A stretch of DNA of 64,000 bases from Anodontia alba. Lineage: Eukaryota > Mollusca > Bivalvia > Lucinida > Lucinidae. The notes beneath the pieces are model-generated. The model had not been told where the DNA came from. It did no database searches and saw nothing but the letters and a program-made list of their open reading frames with translations. The stretch lies in NCBI GenBank assembly GCA_964016985.1, contig OZ024827.1, positions 19,361,275 to 19,425,274 on the forward strand. The letters run 5' to 3'. Each line of letters begins with the position of its first letter. Position 1 is the stretch's first letter. Shown here piece after piece: positions 22,695 to 33,440 of the stretch. The position numbers were made by a program, and so were the translations under genes.

Positions 22695-23079
22695 GAAAAG
22701 GCATAATCTTTTACTCGTAAATTTTACATTTTTATGTTATTTTTTTAAATAGAAAACCTCTGAAGAAGGCGAAAGCCGAATGGCCTCAGATAAACAAATC
22801 ATTGCACTGTTAATGATTAACTCTCAACATATCGTTTAACGCCTATCATTTCAGCATCCTTTCTGGATCCAGTGCTACCAAAAAGATTATTTTGTTAGAT
22901 GTTATGCTCCTTCTCCAAACTTATATATACATATTCCATTTTAATATAAACTTTAGCGAATATCTATGTGGTCTTCATGAATATTTCAAGTGTTCTTTTA
23001 AAGCAAACAACGTCGAATTGTGAATAAACTCGTTAATATCATTGTCAAGTTATATATACCTTTATTCATTCATACTTAG

Positions 23080-23267
23080 GGGCGGGTCTGTAGAAAGAAG
23101 TAAGGGCCGCATTGGCACAGGCTTCATATGGATAGACAACCTGAAGTGCAATGGGACAGAGACAAGTTTGGAGATGTGTCGCATTGACCAATGGGGTGTG
23201 CAGAATTGCCGTCATAACAAAGATGTGTACCTTAAATGTAGTCCGCCGATTCCAACAACAACAGAAG
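23080..23267 (+). CDS. SRCR-domain protein, exon: second half of SRCR domain 3
   Basis: Acceptor TTCATACTTAG, donor GTACCAGA. 188 bp, phase 2 in, phase 1 out. It encodes GGSVERSKGRIGTGFIWIDN, LKCNGTETSLEMC, VQNCRHNKDVYLKC and a Thr/Pro linker SPPIPTTTE. Six cysteines in the domain. The linker looks like a short O-glycosylatable stalk before the terminal exon (inference). Confidence 0.9.
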
Positions 23268-24072
23268 GTACCAGACTGAGTATAATTTCTCTTTTGTTTC
23301 TCCTGCAAATCTGATTTTATTACCAACATGAATGTGTATTTGTTTGAGTGTGGAATTCGTTCTTTAATCTCAGAAGGACCACACTATAATTTTCCTCCTC
23401 CATTACTTTACCATTTGGAGGTGACATAAATTGCTTTACATGAATATTGAAAACAGTGATGTAAGTGAGAGCATGTTTTACCGTAACTTTTTAAAATATA
23501 AAGATTTTAAAATAATTGGTGAATGTGTTTCGTTTTATTCTTAACCTTTACCTCTGTGACATTTTGGTCCTTTGCGCGGGTATCTGATGAGCACTGCTAA
23601 ATTACAATTTCTTGCTTATATTTATATCGATGGGATAGCGTCCAGTTATAATCTTAACCGTTAAAAGTAGTACATGAGATTACAGGAAGAGCCAAAATCA
23701 CAGAACATCCCTACCAATGACACCAAGAGAAAGAGCAAACTAACCAATACAGACTATACACAAGCTATAAACCAACCAGCTCCTTCTGTCCCAACAAGAT
23801 TATGGCAATACAAGTTCATCTAAACACAACAATAAGACAGCGAACTGTACACAACCAGTAAAAAAACCCACAGAAAATAGCGAGTAGCCGTTTAAACGAT
23901 ATTGAAACCTTACAGCATTGAGTATACTGACTTGTTCAACTAGATCAGTGCGATAATTTTGCTGATTATCTGTCTGGACAGTCCATTACTAGCTCTGAGT
24001 CCTTCCGTAGAAATTTTCAGATACAAGGTTTGATTGGTTTTATATAGGCCGCGCAAAAGATGTCTTCAAATA
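23268..24072. other. intron sequence, nothing recognised
   Basis: No coding signal. A-rich stretch around 23690-23890 with many CAA/ACC triplets but no frame of note. Confidence 0.5.
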
Positions 24073-24403
24073 CAGCTGACTCTCGCTATCTCGAACTCGC
24101 TTATCTCGAATAACCGCTTATCTCGAAGTGAAAATCTGGTCCCTGCCTAAACATGAAAATCTAACAACAGGTAAAAAATATTTTCGAAAAGAGGAGAAAT
24201 TGCTCCTAAGGAGCAATTTCTCCTCTTTTCCACAATATTTTCAATATATCTCTAACTTCAGAAGTCAAATTACACATATATTTGTTAAACGTGGTTAATC
24301 GAATTAATTTTTCCTCAATTCTGAAAATCTGATATGTCGAAGTACGGATATCTCGAAGTATTTCAGACAGTCCCTTGGAATTCGAGATAACGAGAGTCGA
24401 CTG
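24073..24403. mobile_element. pogo/Tigger-like MITE (family T1)
   Basis: TA-flanked (24071-24072, 24404-24405). Opposite orientation to 1806-2129. Central palindrome GAGGAGAAATTGCTCC / GGAGCAATTTCTCCTC is intact. Confidence 0.85.
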
Positions 24404-25462
24404 TATGCGCAAAATGCATTGATTCAGATTCATCCAGTGTATATACAAAATCTTAACCAGGCATTTGCTCTCCACTGATACATACATTTCCTTTGGAATC
24501 ATTGGGCCCATTCTGGTATATTTGAAAATGGAGTTCTGCTCATGTATACGCTAGATGGCGTAAGCAGTGTTGCAAATGCCATTACTACTTATGAAGAGTC
24601 TCAATAAAACCGAGACTCCCAGTTTCTAATCCGTAGTGTGTTCTTTGTTTCCAAAGGCAATCGTTTTGACGGATATTCTATCGTGCCTAATAATTTTGTA
24701 AATAGCATTAAGGTCCTGATCAGATTGCACGATACGCAGTGATCTGTACCTCCGCCGTCCGCATATGCCCGCACACAACACACAGCCCATGCTATATCAG
24801 AAAATGTTTGTATACTTAATTTGTTGTTACTTCAGCATGTTGTAATTTTTCTCTTGAAACGTACATGTTTCATTTTACCCCATATTTCATATGTTTCCAC
24901 GTGTTTAAATGACAAACCAATAGGGTAAAAAGGCATTTCTTAATATAGCTGCAGTATTTTGTTATTCTGCATATTAAGATTATACATATAAAAAGAGTGG
25001 GTTCAGTTATCTTACGGAGGACAAGTTTATCGTGTGCTTCCAGCTCTGCCGCAGTATTGGACTCATCAGAACATAACAGAAATATAAGTGAAGATAACGA
25101 GGAAACGCCACAGTCACGAAGTACAGATATCCATTGTATGGTAATGCTGTAATAAGCGCACACGTGGGAGAGGATGAAACAGGAAACACATATGCAAAAT
25201 AATATATTTTAAGAATGTTTTCGCAATAAGATTTGGACTTAGCACAAGTTTTCAAATACGGGCCTGAAATGTATATCCGCAAAAAGAAAAAGAAACAAAC
25301 CAAAAAACTGTTACATGTAATCAGAGTATAGCATAATGACGGACTGCAGCATCATAGATTTGTATCCAATGTCTAAATGTTCAGATTTTAAAGGGTTAAA
25401 ACATGCGGATATACATTTTATTAGTCATCTAATAATAATTTTTCCTTTTGTTTATTTTGAAG
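24404..25462. other. intron sequence with small dispersed repeats
   Basis: Contains a ~70-bp motif (GCGCAAAATGCATTGATTC ... CATTTGCTCTCCACTGA, also near 15335 and 41935) and a CCTGATCAGATTGC segment (~24716, relatives at ~2920 and ~42035). No exon detected. Confidence 0.55.
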
Positions 25463-25590
25463 CTGCCTGTCCCGAAGATGCATGTTTGACCTATTTAATA
25501 GTAGGAGTTCACTTCAATAAATCTGAAGAGGAAGTTTGCAGACATGAAGGATGGGACCCAAAGTGCTGTAAAGACTGCATGAAAATATAG
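25463..25590 (+). CDS. SRCR-domain protein, putative terminal exon
   Basis: A pyrimidine-rich tract ends in TTATTTTGAAG; the frame continues in the expected phase 1 (g from 23267 plus CT makes Ala) as ACPEDACLTYLIVGVHFNK, EEEVCRHEGWDPKCCKDCMK, Ile, then TAG at 25588-25590. It has six cysteines in 42 residues and no membrane helix or GPI signal, so this isoform would end as a secreted protein. I do not recognise the fold. Phase agreement, Cys content and position support it; the acceptor is only moderate. No convincing AATAAA follows closely. Confidence 0.6.
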
Positions 25591-25639
25591 CTGAAATAGA
25601 ATTCGACAGTGCAAGTTTATTCACATTTTTTTCATGAAA

Positions 25640-26387
25640 CGAACCGTTTGAATGTATGTATGTTTAAAAAGGTTGTATGAAATTTCAAACAAATACTGTT
25701 GGAAAAGCCTTAATTTGAAGCAATATGCTACAGAATGTTTTAAATGGCTACTGACGGAACATAGTTGTATTTCAAAAGCAGATAAGAGACAATTTGTGAT
25801 TTGTGAATTTTGAAACGAATAAGTATGGAACATTGCCATAGTTTGAAAAGATACAAGAGGTATTTCAGAATTTTGGAAGCCACTACTGATGGAACAAAGT
25901 CTTATTTTAAAAACATACCACGAAAACACGCCTATATAATTTGACCCCCTTAAACCCTTTTTTATATAGTGAAACTGGGGTTTACAGAAGTATATTTTTT
26001 TCTTATTTCTGCTTAAAAACATATATTGTGGATATTCATTAGAACCGCCTCGCCGAGGCGGTTCTAACCAGTACCCACAATCTACGTTTTGAACAGAAAT
26101 ATAAAAATATCAGGGTTTTTTATCTGAAAATTTTCAGTTTTTGGAGGTGAAATTTTCTATAAATTTGAATGAGCGTGATTTCGTAATGAGATAAAAGATA
26201 CAATGTGATGTTAAATTTTGAAACAAATGCTGGTACAGCACAGTCATATTTTAAAAGCAGATAAGAGATACTCTGAAATGTTTTTAAGCAAATGCTATTA
26301 AACACAGCAGTAATTTGGAAACATGCAAGGGGTATATTAGTATTTTAGAAAAGAAACACTACTGATGGAACAAAGCTGTATTTTTTT
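25640..26387. repeat. degenerate ~65-bp tandem repeat, interrupted
   Basis: Units share TTTTGAAACAAATACTG, TGGAACAAAGCTGTATTTT and AAAGCAGATAAGAGATA. PAL1 (25917-26188) and the Penelope-like element (from 26388) are both inserted in it; the array resumes at 30179. Confidence 0.7.
25917..26188 (+). mobile_element. PAL1, A-B orientation
   Basis: Left end ACCACGAAAACACGCC, right end GAGCGTGATTTCGTAATG, central base C. Flanks TATTTTAAAAA and AGATAAAAGATA are contiguous in neighbouring repeat units. Confidence 0.85.
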
Positions 26388-26968
26388 CAAAAAAAGGTAA
26401 GAGAAACGTCCAGGGAGTGCCACAATCATAAAACGCAGCCCTTCCCAGATCCCAAGAGGAAGAGGAAACCGACAAATCTAAACAAGCACAAATCGAACAA
26501 ACGTACGAAAAGCACTAAGATAAGCTCTCTCTTCCCCAAGCGAGGTAATCGCAATACTAAAAGGACTGAAAAACACAAGAACAAAATGACACACGGAAAG
26601 ACATACAACAAATCGCCTCGTAGAATAAACCACAAAGCAACAAAGAGTAAGACTAACACCGGGACCACCGACGTAGAACGGTCTGTAGAGTTAACCACCG
26701 CGGGGTTTAAAGCACATTTACAGCTAGCTAACTTCACCCTGGGTCCCGATGCTACAGAAACACATAAAAATTCGGTTCGCATAAAGGCTCCCAACTCAGT
26801 CAATGCATCAAAGCGAAAGCATAAAAATCAAATTAATCACTATAATAAACAAAGACGAGTACTCATGGCTAATTCTACTGTATGCCAGAGTAAATGAAAA
26901 CCAATAGTTGAACAACGGCGGGCCAAGCCAAAGACATATCGTCAAGAGCCAACCCACTGGTTAATGTT

Positions 26969-29900
26969 TTATGAAGAGGCCGTCATTGAGTCTGAGGCCC
27001 GAACCGCCGTCGTGCAATTAAAGAGTGAAGCATAGCCATCAACAATGATTGGGTTGACAACTAGGCATGCAGTCTGTCGCATAATATCCAGGCTATAGCC
27101 AATTCTTTTATAACGGTTAATAAGTTTTCTGAATTGCTCCGAAAAGTTTGATTTACCTACAATTTTTCTAAATCTGTACACTAAGTCACCGTAAAATTCG
27201 GGTTCCGATATACCTTGTTGCAGTGGTGTTTTCAGACTGACGCTATATTTTTCTAACAACGCACTGTGTCTGCGATAAAATTTCGAAAACGCCTTACGAA
27301 GTTTAAAATAACGATAGCCCTGCCTAAGAAGTTTGGCAGTAAGGGCTTTATTACGGTAGTTAAAGTCATTAAGATCGGTGGTTTATTCTACGAGGCGATT
27401 TGTTGTGTGTCTTTCTGTGTGTCATTTTGTTATTGTGTTTTTCAGTCCTTTTAGTATTGCGATTGCCTCGCTTGGGGAAGAGAGATCTAATCTTAGTGCT
27501 TTTCGTACGTTTGTTCGTTTTGTGCTTGTTTAGATTTGTCGGTTTCCTCTTCCTCTTGGGGTCTGGGAAGGGCTGCGGTTTGTGATTGTGGCACTCCCTG
27601 GACTTTTCTCTTACCTTTTTTGAAGAAGCTCTGGCGAATCTAATAAGCTTAGATATGTTTACCCCATATGAGGTACGCCGGGGGACATCGCCATCCAGAA
27701 AAGGGAAATTGACTATATCAAAATCAAAATCGTCCCGTTTATCACAAATTTTGGTGGAAACTGTACCATTAGATATACATAGATTCAAATCCAAAAAAGG
27801 TGCCTCGGTATTGGAAGAATTTGCTCTATTTAACTGGAGTTCTGCTGGGTATATCCGGTCACCATTTGGTCAAAGTAAATATTGTCAATATTTAACAAAT
27901 CATCAAGGTATCTTGAAGTTGAATTTAAAGCCTCAATAATGTCAGCCTGATTTTTACGTGAGAGAGACTTCATGAAATCTCTCTCATAATAAAAAAGAAA
28001 CAAATCTGCAACAAGAGGAGCACAATTAGTTCCCATCGGCCAATAGTTTGCCTAAAAAGTTTAGTTCCAAATCTAGTAAAAATATTATCCAAAAGATAAA
28101 CAAGGGCATCAAGACTTTCTGACACGACCATAAATTGTGATTATTATATACATCAGAAGTGAAAAGGGCACATTCTTCGTTGCAAGCCAAATACTGGGTA
28201 TTCTTCCGAATAAACGTTCGGTTAATTAAATCAATAAGTTTATCTTTTATAAGATGATGAGGTAACGTAGTATACAGTGTAGAAAAATCATATGTAGACA
28301 ATTTAGAAGCCTGAAAGTTTTTAGATTTAAATTTATTGAGAACATCATTAGAATTTTTAATTGACAAAAATAGTTAATTAAGTCCTTTTCGTAAACAGTA
28401 TCATAGTATCTAATCCAATGTTTTTAACAGCAGTAAGGCATGAAGTTAGCAGTTTGGACAAAACAGTAGTCGTACATGAACTAGAATTAGCAATGAAACG
28501 TGCTTTATAAGGTCGTTTATGAAGTTTCGGTAACCAATATAACGTAGGAAGCCTGTTAGCAGTAATATCGATAGAATTGGTATTGACAATAGATCTCTCG
28601 TCAGTAGAAATCCGTTCATATGTTTTGGTACTTCCAAGTTCTTGTATTAGAGTATTGATATAATAAAGTCGTCACACAACAACAACATTATTAGCAGCTT
28701 TATCAGCTGGAGCCAAAAGATACTTCCTATGAAATTCTTGGATATCTTGTTTCAAATACTGAAAAGATATTTTAGGCTTAGGAGGGAGAAGATCAAGGTT
28801 ATTAGAGTAAAATAACACACGTTCATCAATGATCTTAAAAGTCTTGTCTTTAATTTCCAATTATTTAAAGCATTAGATTCAACATGCTCTCGTTTACACC
28901 AACGCGTACAATAGTCATTTAAAGCACTGGCAATTGTTTCCTGACATTTATTGAAATCAATGTGGGCTGGGAATCTATATTTAGGTCCTTTTGAAATAAC
29001 TGAACGGATTCGTGAACCAGTTATATATAATCTTCAAGTTACAAGTGACAATATGACCCACTGGTTGATAACAAAATTTAGAATCTTTACAATCTCAAGA
29101 ATCAGGGTAACTAGTTTCAATATCAAGATCAGAAACTAATTTATTGAAATTTAGTATAGTATTACGGATAGGTTTGTTATATTTATAACAAATAATAGGA
29201 GATTCCGTGTTTTCGAAATATGATGGTATAGCTGATATAACATTATTATCTCGAAATATGCTAGGTAAATCTATGAATTCAATACCATTATTATTGAATG
29301 GAATTTTGATGAAGTGTCTAAGGACGAAGAGCATGTTGAGTATAACATCAAGTAAGGAGAACTGCTTCATACAAATCATGTTTTCTATCATAAAATTTAT
29401 TCACCTCATCATCTAACTTACGTAATGAAGAAAGACAGTGAAGCTAGTTTAGAGAGCATTTGATGACGTCCAGAATGTAAGAGAATATTTAAATCAAAAA
29501 GAGATAAGACAGTTTTATGTTTTCGTTTAAAATTGCGTGTAAATATTATCATTAAATCCAAGTGGAAAAGGGGTTTGTAAACGATTAATCCATTTAAGTT
29601 CAAGTTCATGTCTTAAAATGTTTTTGAATCTTTCGGTAGAATTGGACTTGTGTATAATTTTTTCAACAGGTTGAACCAAAACTTTACTAGATGACCATGA
29701 ATGACCAGTACTCCGGAAATGTTAATAAAGAAATGATCAATTTTCTTTGCGTTTTTGATTTTAAGCAAATGTTCCTTAAATCTTGTTTTAAGGGCCCGTT
29801 TGGTCTGTCCAACATACTGCATTCCTCAGCCTCCTTCGCTGCAAGTGAAAATTGTCTATGATAAACTGAGGAAATTATAGTTGACTGACAAATTAAATGA

Positions 29901-29995
29901 TTGCAGCAGGTGCAACTCTTGGCATTGCACTTAGAAATATTAAGGTACATACTGTTCCTTTTATACGGATTCTTATTTTAGAAGTATAGGAGATT
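26969..29995 (-). pseudogene. Naiad-type EN-RT open reading frame, broken
   Basis: Read 5' to 3' on the - strand: Cys cluster CNAKSCTCCNHL, GIY-YIG segment MQYVGQTKRALKTRFKEH, then HELELKWINRLQTPFPLGFN, FINNNGIEFIDLPSIF-like text, PIICYKYNKPIRNTILNFNK, YPDS-TGA-DCKDSKF (CxC linker), LLPPKPKISFQYLKQDIQEF, LAPADKAANN, LPTLYWLPKLHKRPYKARFI, RT motif A STYDFSTLYTTLPH, MGTNCAPLVADLFLF, catalytic RYLDDLLNIDN, FLDGDVPRRTSYGV, then after an insertion DFNYRNKALTAKLLRQGYRY, EPEFYGDLVYRFRKIVG and QTACLVVNPIIVDG, ending TASS. At least seven frameshifts, a small in-frame deletion in the endonuclease, a ~250-bp insertion (27368-27617) and a TGA where Trp is expected (28672-28674). Non-functional as it stands. 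Confidence 0.85.
27368..27617 (+). mobile_element. Penelope-like tail inserted antisense in the RT frame
   Basis: Terminal ~250 bp of the element's own tail (GGTTTATTCTACGAGGCG to CTTTTCTCTTACC, then T-run), in + sense while the host RT is -. It separates FARASS from the NDFNYRNK segment that should follow almost directly. Confidence 0.8.
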
Positions 29996-30178
29996 TAATT
30001 GGAGAAAGTCAAATTCTAAGGTGATTACTGAAAATATTATAATTGGAAGCGCCATATAAATTTATAGATGATACAGAGTGAAGTTTCAAAAGTGAAACGT
30101 TAACAGTAGGTAACAGAGAGTTAAATCTAGCAGTAGAACGGGGAATCTGTAAAGAAGAAGCAGAATGTAACCAAACAC

Positions 30179-30310
30179 ACGAAATGCTTCAGGATTTCGG
30201 AAACCGATACATATGGAAGACAGCCGTATTCTGAAAACAGACAAGAGATATACTTTATTTCTGAAGCAACTGCCGATGAAGCACAGCTATTTTCCAAAAC
30301 TTTATATGAC
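30179..30310. repeat. degenerate 65-bp tandem repeat, right part
   Basis: Continues the 25640-26387 array beyond the retroelement: GAAGACAGCCGTATTCTGAA, CAGACAAGAGATATAC. Confidence 0.65.
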
Positions 30311-31750
30311 AGTATAACTCAATTTGTTTACACAGAATAGTCATTTATAAATACTGTACATATTTTACATTCATGTGTCGACTATTGAATATAATCAATT
30401 CATTATAGCATAACTTCCAGGAAGAGCACAGACCTGGACGCTATCTGATACGCCATTCGTTAGTTTAGGCTAACAGTGAACTTATTTTTACAGAGTCTAG
30501 ACTGGACAGATTGGTTTCTTAACATGTAAACGTCATTTAGGGCTTAAAACTAAGAGTGACTTTAAATATGTAATAGTCAGCTCAAGGAAAGTAAATAGGG
30601 TAAATGTTGGATTTGTAATATAGGATAAAATGCAATATATGCTTTATAGTCTTGGTGTTAGCTCAAAAAACAATGACTGGGACGCGAGCTTACGGTTAAT
30701 CTGACACACCTTTATAATATGGATTATCATTTCTTTATGGTTAGTTCGTAATGTTAATAACTAGTAAAACTGGGGCGCCACCTCATGATACATCATTGCA
30801 TCTCTGCATATCTAAAGCATTTATTATTCAACAGTTAAATTGAGGGCAATATAAACTTATATAGTCATTAGATTTATCCGATAACATGACAAATAGTCAC
30901 TTTAGTTACTACCAAAATATTGTTTTTCTCCACTGACACAATTTATCCGATTAAATGACAAAGTATATCAAATAACATTATTGTCAGCAAATATTGTTTC
31001 TTCTCAATTGATACAATAATGCTTTCCTTATCTTTCCTTCTTTTGGTGCCCATTGAGTGCTACCCAATTGTGGCATGTACAAGGTGTCTTCATTTTTATG
31101 TTTTTATTTACTCACAACCTAAAGAAGGGGTTAAACAAGAAAAGAGAAGTGACCGCTTCTATCGTTAATGCCTAGTTACATTGGAAAGTCTAGGATATTG
31201 CTGTTTAACAAGTGGTCTTATTGCGCTTTGGCTACCAATTTGTGAGGTGATCGCCACGAGTGTCATCATCGTGATTTAATTTGATATACACGTTTTTCTG
31301 TGAATTTTTTTTCTGATTGAGAGGGAGCCTTTTTGCGAGCCGAATAATCATTATGTTGTTTTACAACAATTGAACCTATGGAGAAGATTTTGCGAGAATA
31401 AAATTGATTAATCCCCACCCACCCCCTTGTAAATTTTGCTACTTGTCGTTTGTCATATTCGTTGTCTTATTGTTGTGTTTACTGGATCCTGTCCAGCAAT
31501 GTGATCAACTTGTTGTTAAGGTGCTTAAACCAGTTTTATTCGTTAGAAACCTCACTTTTAATTCTGATGCAGCTCCAGATTAGAAATATATGTTATAACC
31601 CCATAGGGGTCCTCTAACTATTAAGCAAAATCTTTGTGACGTTACCTTCATGCCAAATCCCCGTCTACCGTTTTCAATATTCGCATGCAATCAAAAGCTT
31701 TCATACAAATAAACCAAATAAAAATAGTATCAGCAATTACAGGAAGAGCC
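30311..31750. other. intergenic, nothing recognised
   Basis: 1.4 kb without PAL1, MITE, hairpin or coding signal. AT-rich. Confidence 0.5.
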
Positions 31751-31916
31751 ATAGACTGGCTCTAGTCTCCAGTGACTTTTTGTTCCGTAAACTGTTTGAT
31801 AGTCCACTAAAATAAAACCAAAATGATAGCATGGATTTTGAAGCCATGATATTATTTTGATTTTATTTCAGTGGATTATCAAACAAAATTATAAGAAAAA
31901 AAATAGTCACTGGAGC
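31751..31916. mobile_element. snap-back MITE family T3
   Basis: Inverted ends ACTGGCTCTAGTCTCCAGTG and GTCACTGGAG; inner TTTGATAGTCCACTAAAATA pairs with its complement. A second copy is at 56251-56406. Confidence 0.7.
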
Positions 31917-32825
31917 CTGTTTGATAGTCCATTAAAATAAAACTAAAATAATATTATGACTAAACATTTGAAACAGTGTGAAATACTAACGATGGAAAAA
32001 ATCCCAGAAAAAAATCATAAAGAAAGAGCCAAAAAAATCACATTTTTAACCAATTCCTGTTGACGTGAATTTATTCATATTGTCGCCTCTATAAGGACAG
32101 CAAAAACAAATGAAACAGTATGGAATACTTACGATGGTTCTAAAATGGCCCAGAAGTAATTTCAACAGCCCGACCCGAAAATTTGCCTTTACAGATAAAT
32201 TCCAATGGGATTTCTATCTTCGTTAGTATTCTACACTGTTAACATCCAAGCCAAAGTCGATAAAACAGTGTCGAATGCAATAGTCCATAGGACATTGTGG
32301 AATACTAACGAAGATAGAAACTCGACTGAAATTTATATAGGGAGAGAAATGTTTTCCCACTAGTATTCCAAGTGCCTTTTTCCGACAAGGCTTAAAAATT
32401 CAGGGGTTTTCCAAGTGTCTTTCTGTCCGTATTAGGGTGTAAAACTAACCAAATGTTAAGTAGAGAATTTGATGTATTTGTGAAATGTCCAAATGTCAAG
32501 TAGAAGATCTGGTGAATTTGTGAAATGTCCAAATGTCATCTAGAGAATTTAGGAAGTTTGTCAAATTCCTTAAATTTCACAATGAACAGTGTGGAATACT
32601 AAAGCAGATAGAAACCCCATTGAAATTTATCTGTAAAGGCAATTTTATATTAGAAAAAAGTTACATATAAACCATGTAAAAAATATGGTCGCGTCGTTAT
32701 ATAGGGAGAGAAAATTTTCTGAAAACATATATAGCCTTTTAATAGTGTGGAATACAGCAGTACATAGGGCAGTGTGGAATACTAACGAAGATAGAAACTC
32801 CATGGATTTTAGTCAAAAAATATCT

Positions 32826-32871
<46 letters not shown>

Positions 32872-33440
32872 ATAAAAGTTACACTTAAAGTGTAAAAAAG
32901 TGGTCGCTTTGCTATACAGGGAGAGATTCATTTTTTCACTAGTATTCCAAGTGTCTTTTTTCCGACTAGCTATAAAACGTCACGGGTTTTTCAAGTGTCT
33001 TTCTCTCCGTACTAGCTGTAAAAGTATCCAAATGTATAGTAAAGACTCTGATGAATGTGAAATGTCCAAATGTTAAGTAGAGAATTTGGTCAATTTGTGA
33101 ATTGTCCAAATGTCACCTAGAAAATTTATGGAACTTGTGAATCGTCAAATTCCTTAAATTTCACAATGGACAGTGTGGAATTCTAGCGAAGATAGAAACT
33201 ACGTTGAAATTGATCAGTACTGGCATATTTTTCTTAGAAGAAAAGTTTCATATAAACCATTTAAAAAATGGTGTCGCGTCGCTATATAGACAGAAATCTT
33301 TCTGAATATATATATATAGGCTAGCCAGGATTTTTAAATAATGTGGAATACAGTAGAATAGAAACAACATTGATTTTAGTCAAAGAACAGCATTTTTTTT
33401 TTTTTTTTTTTTTTTTTTGAAAAGTTACATATTAACGTAA

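Larger units (their letters stand above)
26388..30178 (-). mobile_element. Penelope-like retroelement, N-terminal endonuclease (Naiad-type), decayed
   Basis: Runs on the - strand from ~30178 to 26388. Order: 5' region, GIY-YIG endonuclease, CxC-type linker, reverse transcriptase, stop at 26969, then a ~580-bp 3' tail ending TCTCTTACC before a T-run. Canonical Penelope elements have the endonuclease after RT; endonuclease-first order is described for the Naiad/Chlamys clade (established, from memory). The tail alone recurs at 1377, 3344, 27368 and 38455. It is inserted in a 65-bp tandem repeat that flanks it on both sides. Confidence 0.85.

Noticed and set aside
26426..26897. 100-125-codon frames on both strands (also 38489-38969)
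   Set aside because: They lie in the 3' tail of the Penelope-like element downstream of its stop codon and occur in every tail copy.
27369..27794. 141-codon frame joining RT to a basic C-terminus
   Set aside because: The RT frame reads by chance into the antisense tail insertion; genuine RT resumes on the other side.
28672..28674. TGA in the Penelope-like RT as a further selenocysteine codon
   Set aside because: The expected residue here is Trp (VVVV-W-RLYY), so a TGG to TGA nonsense change is the simpler explanation.
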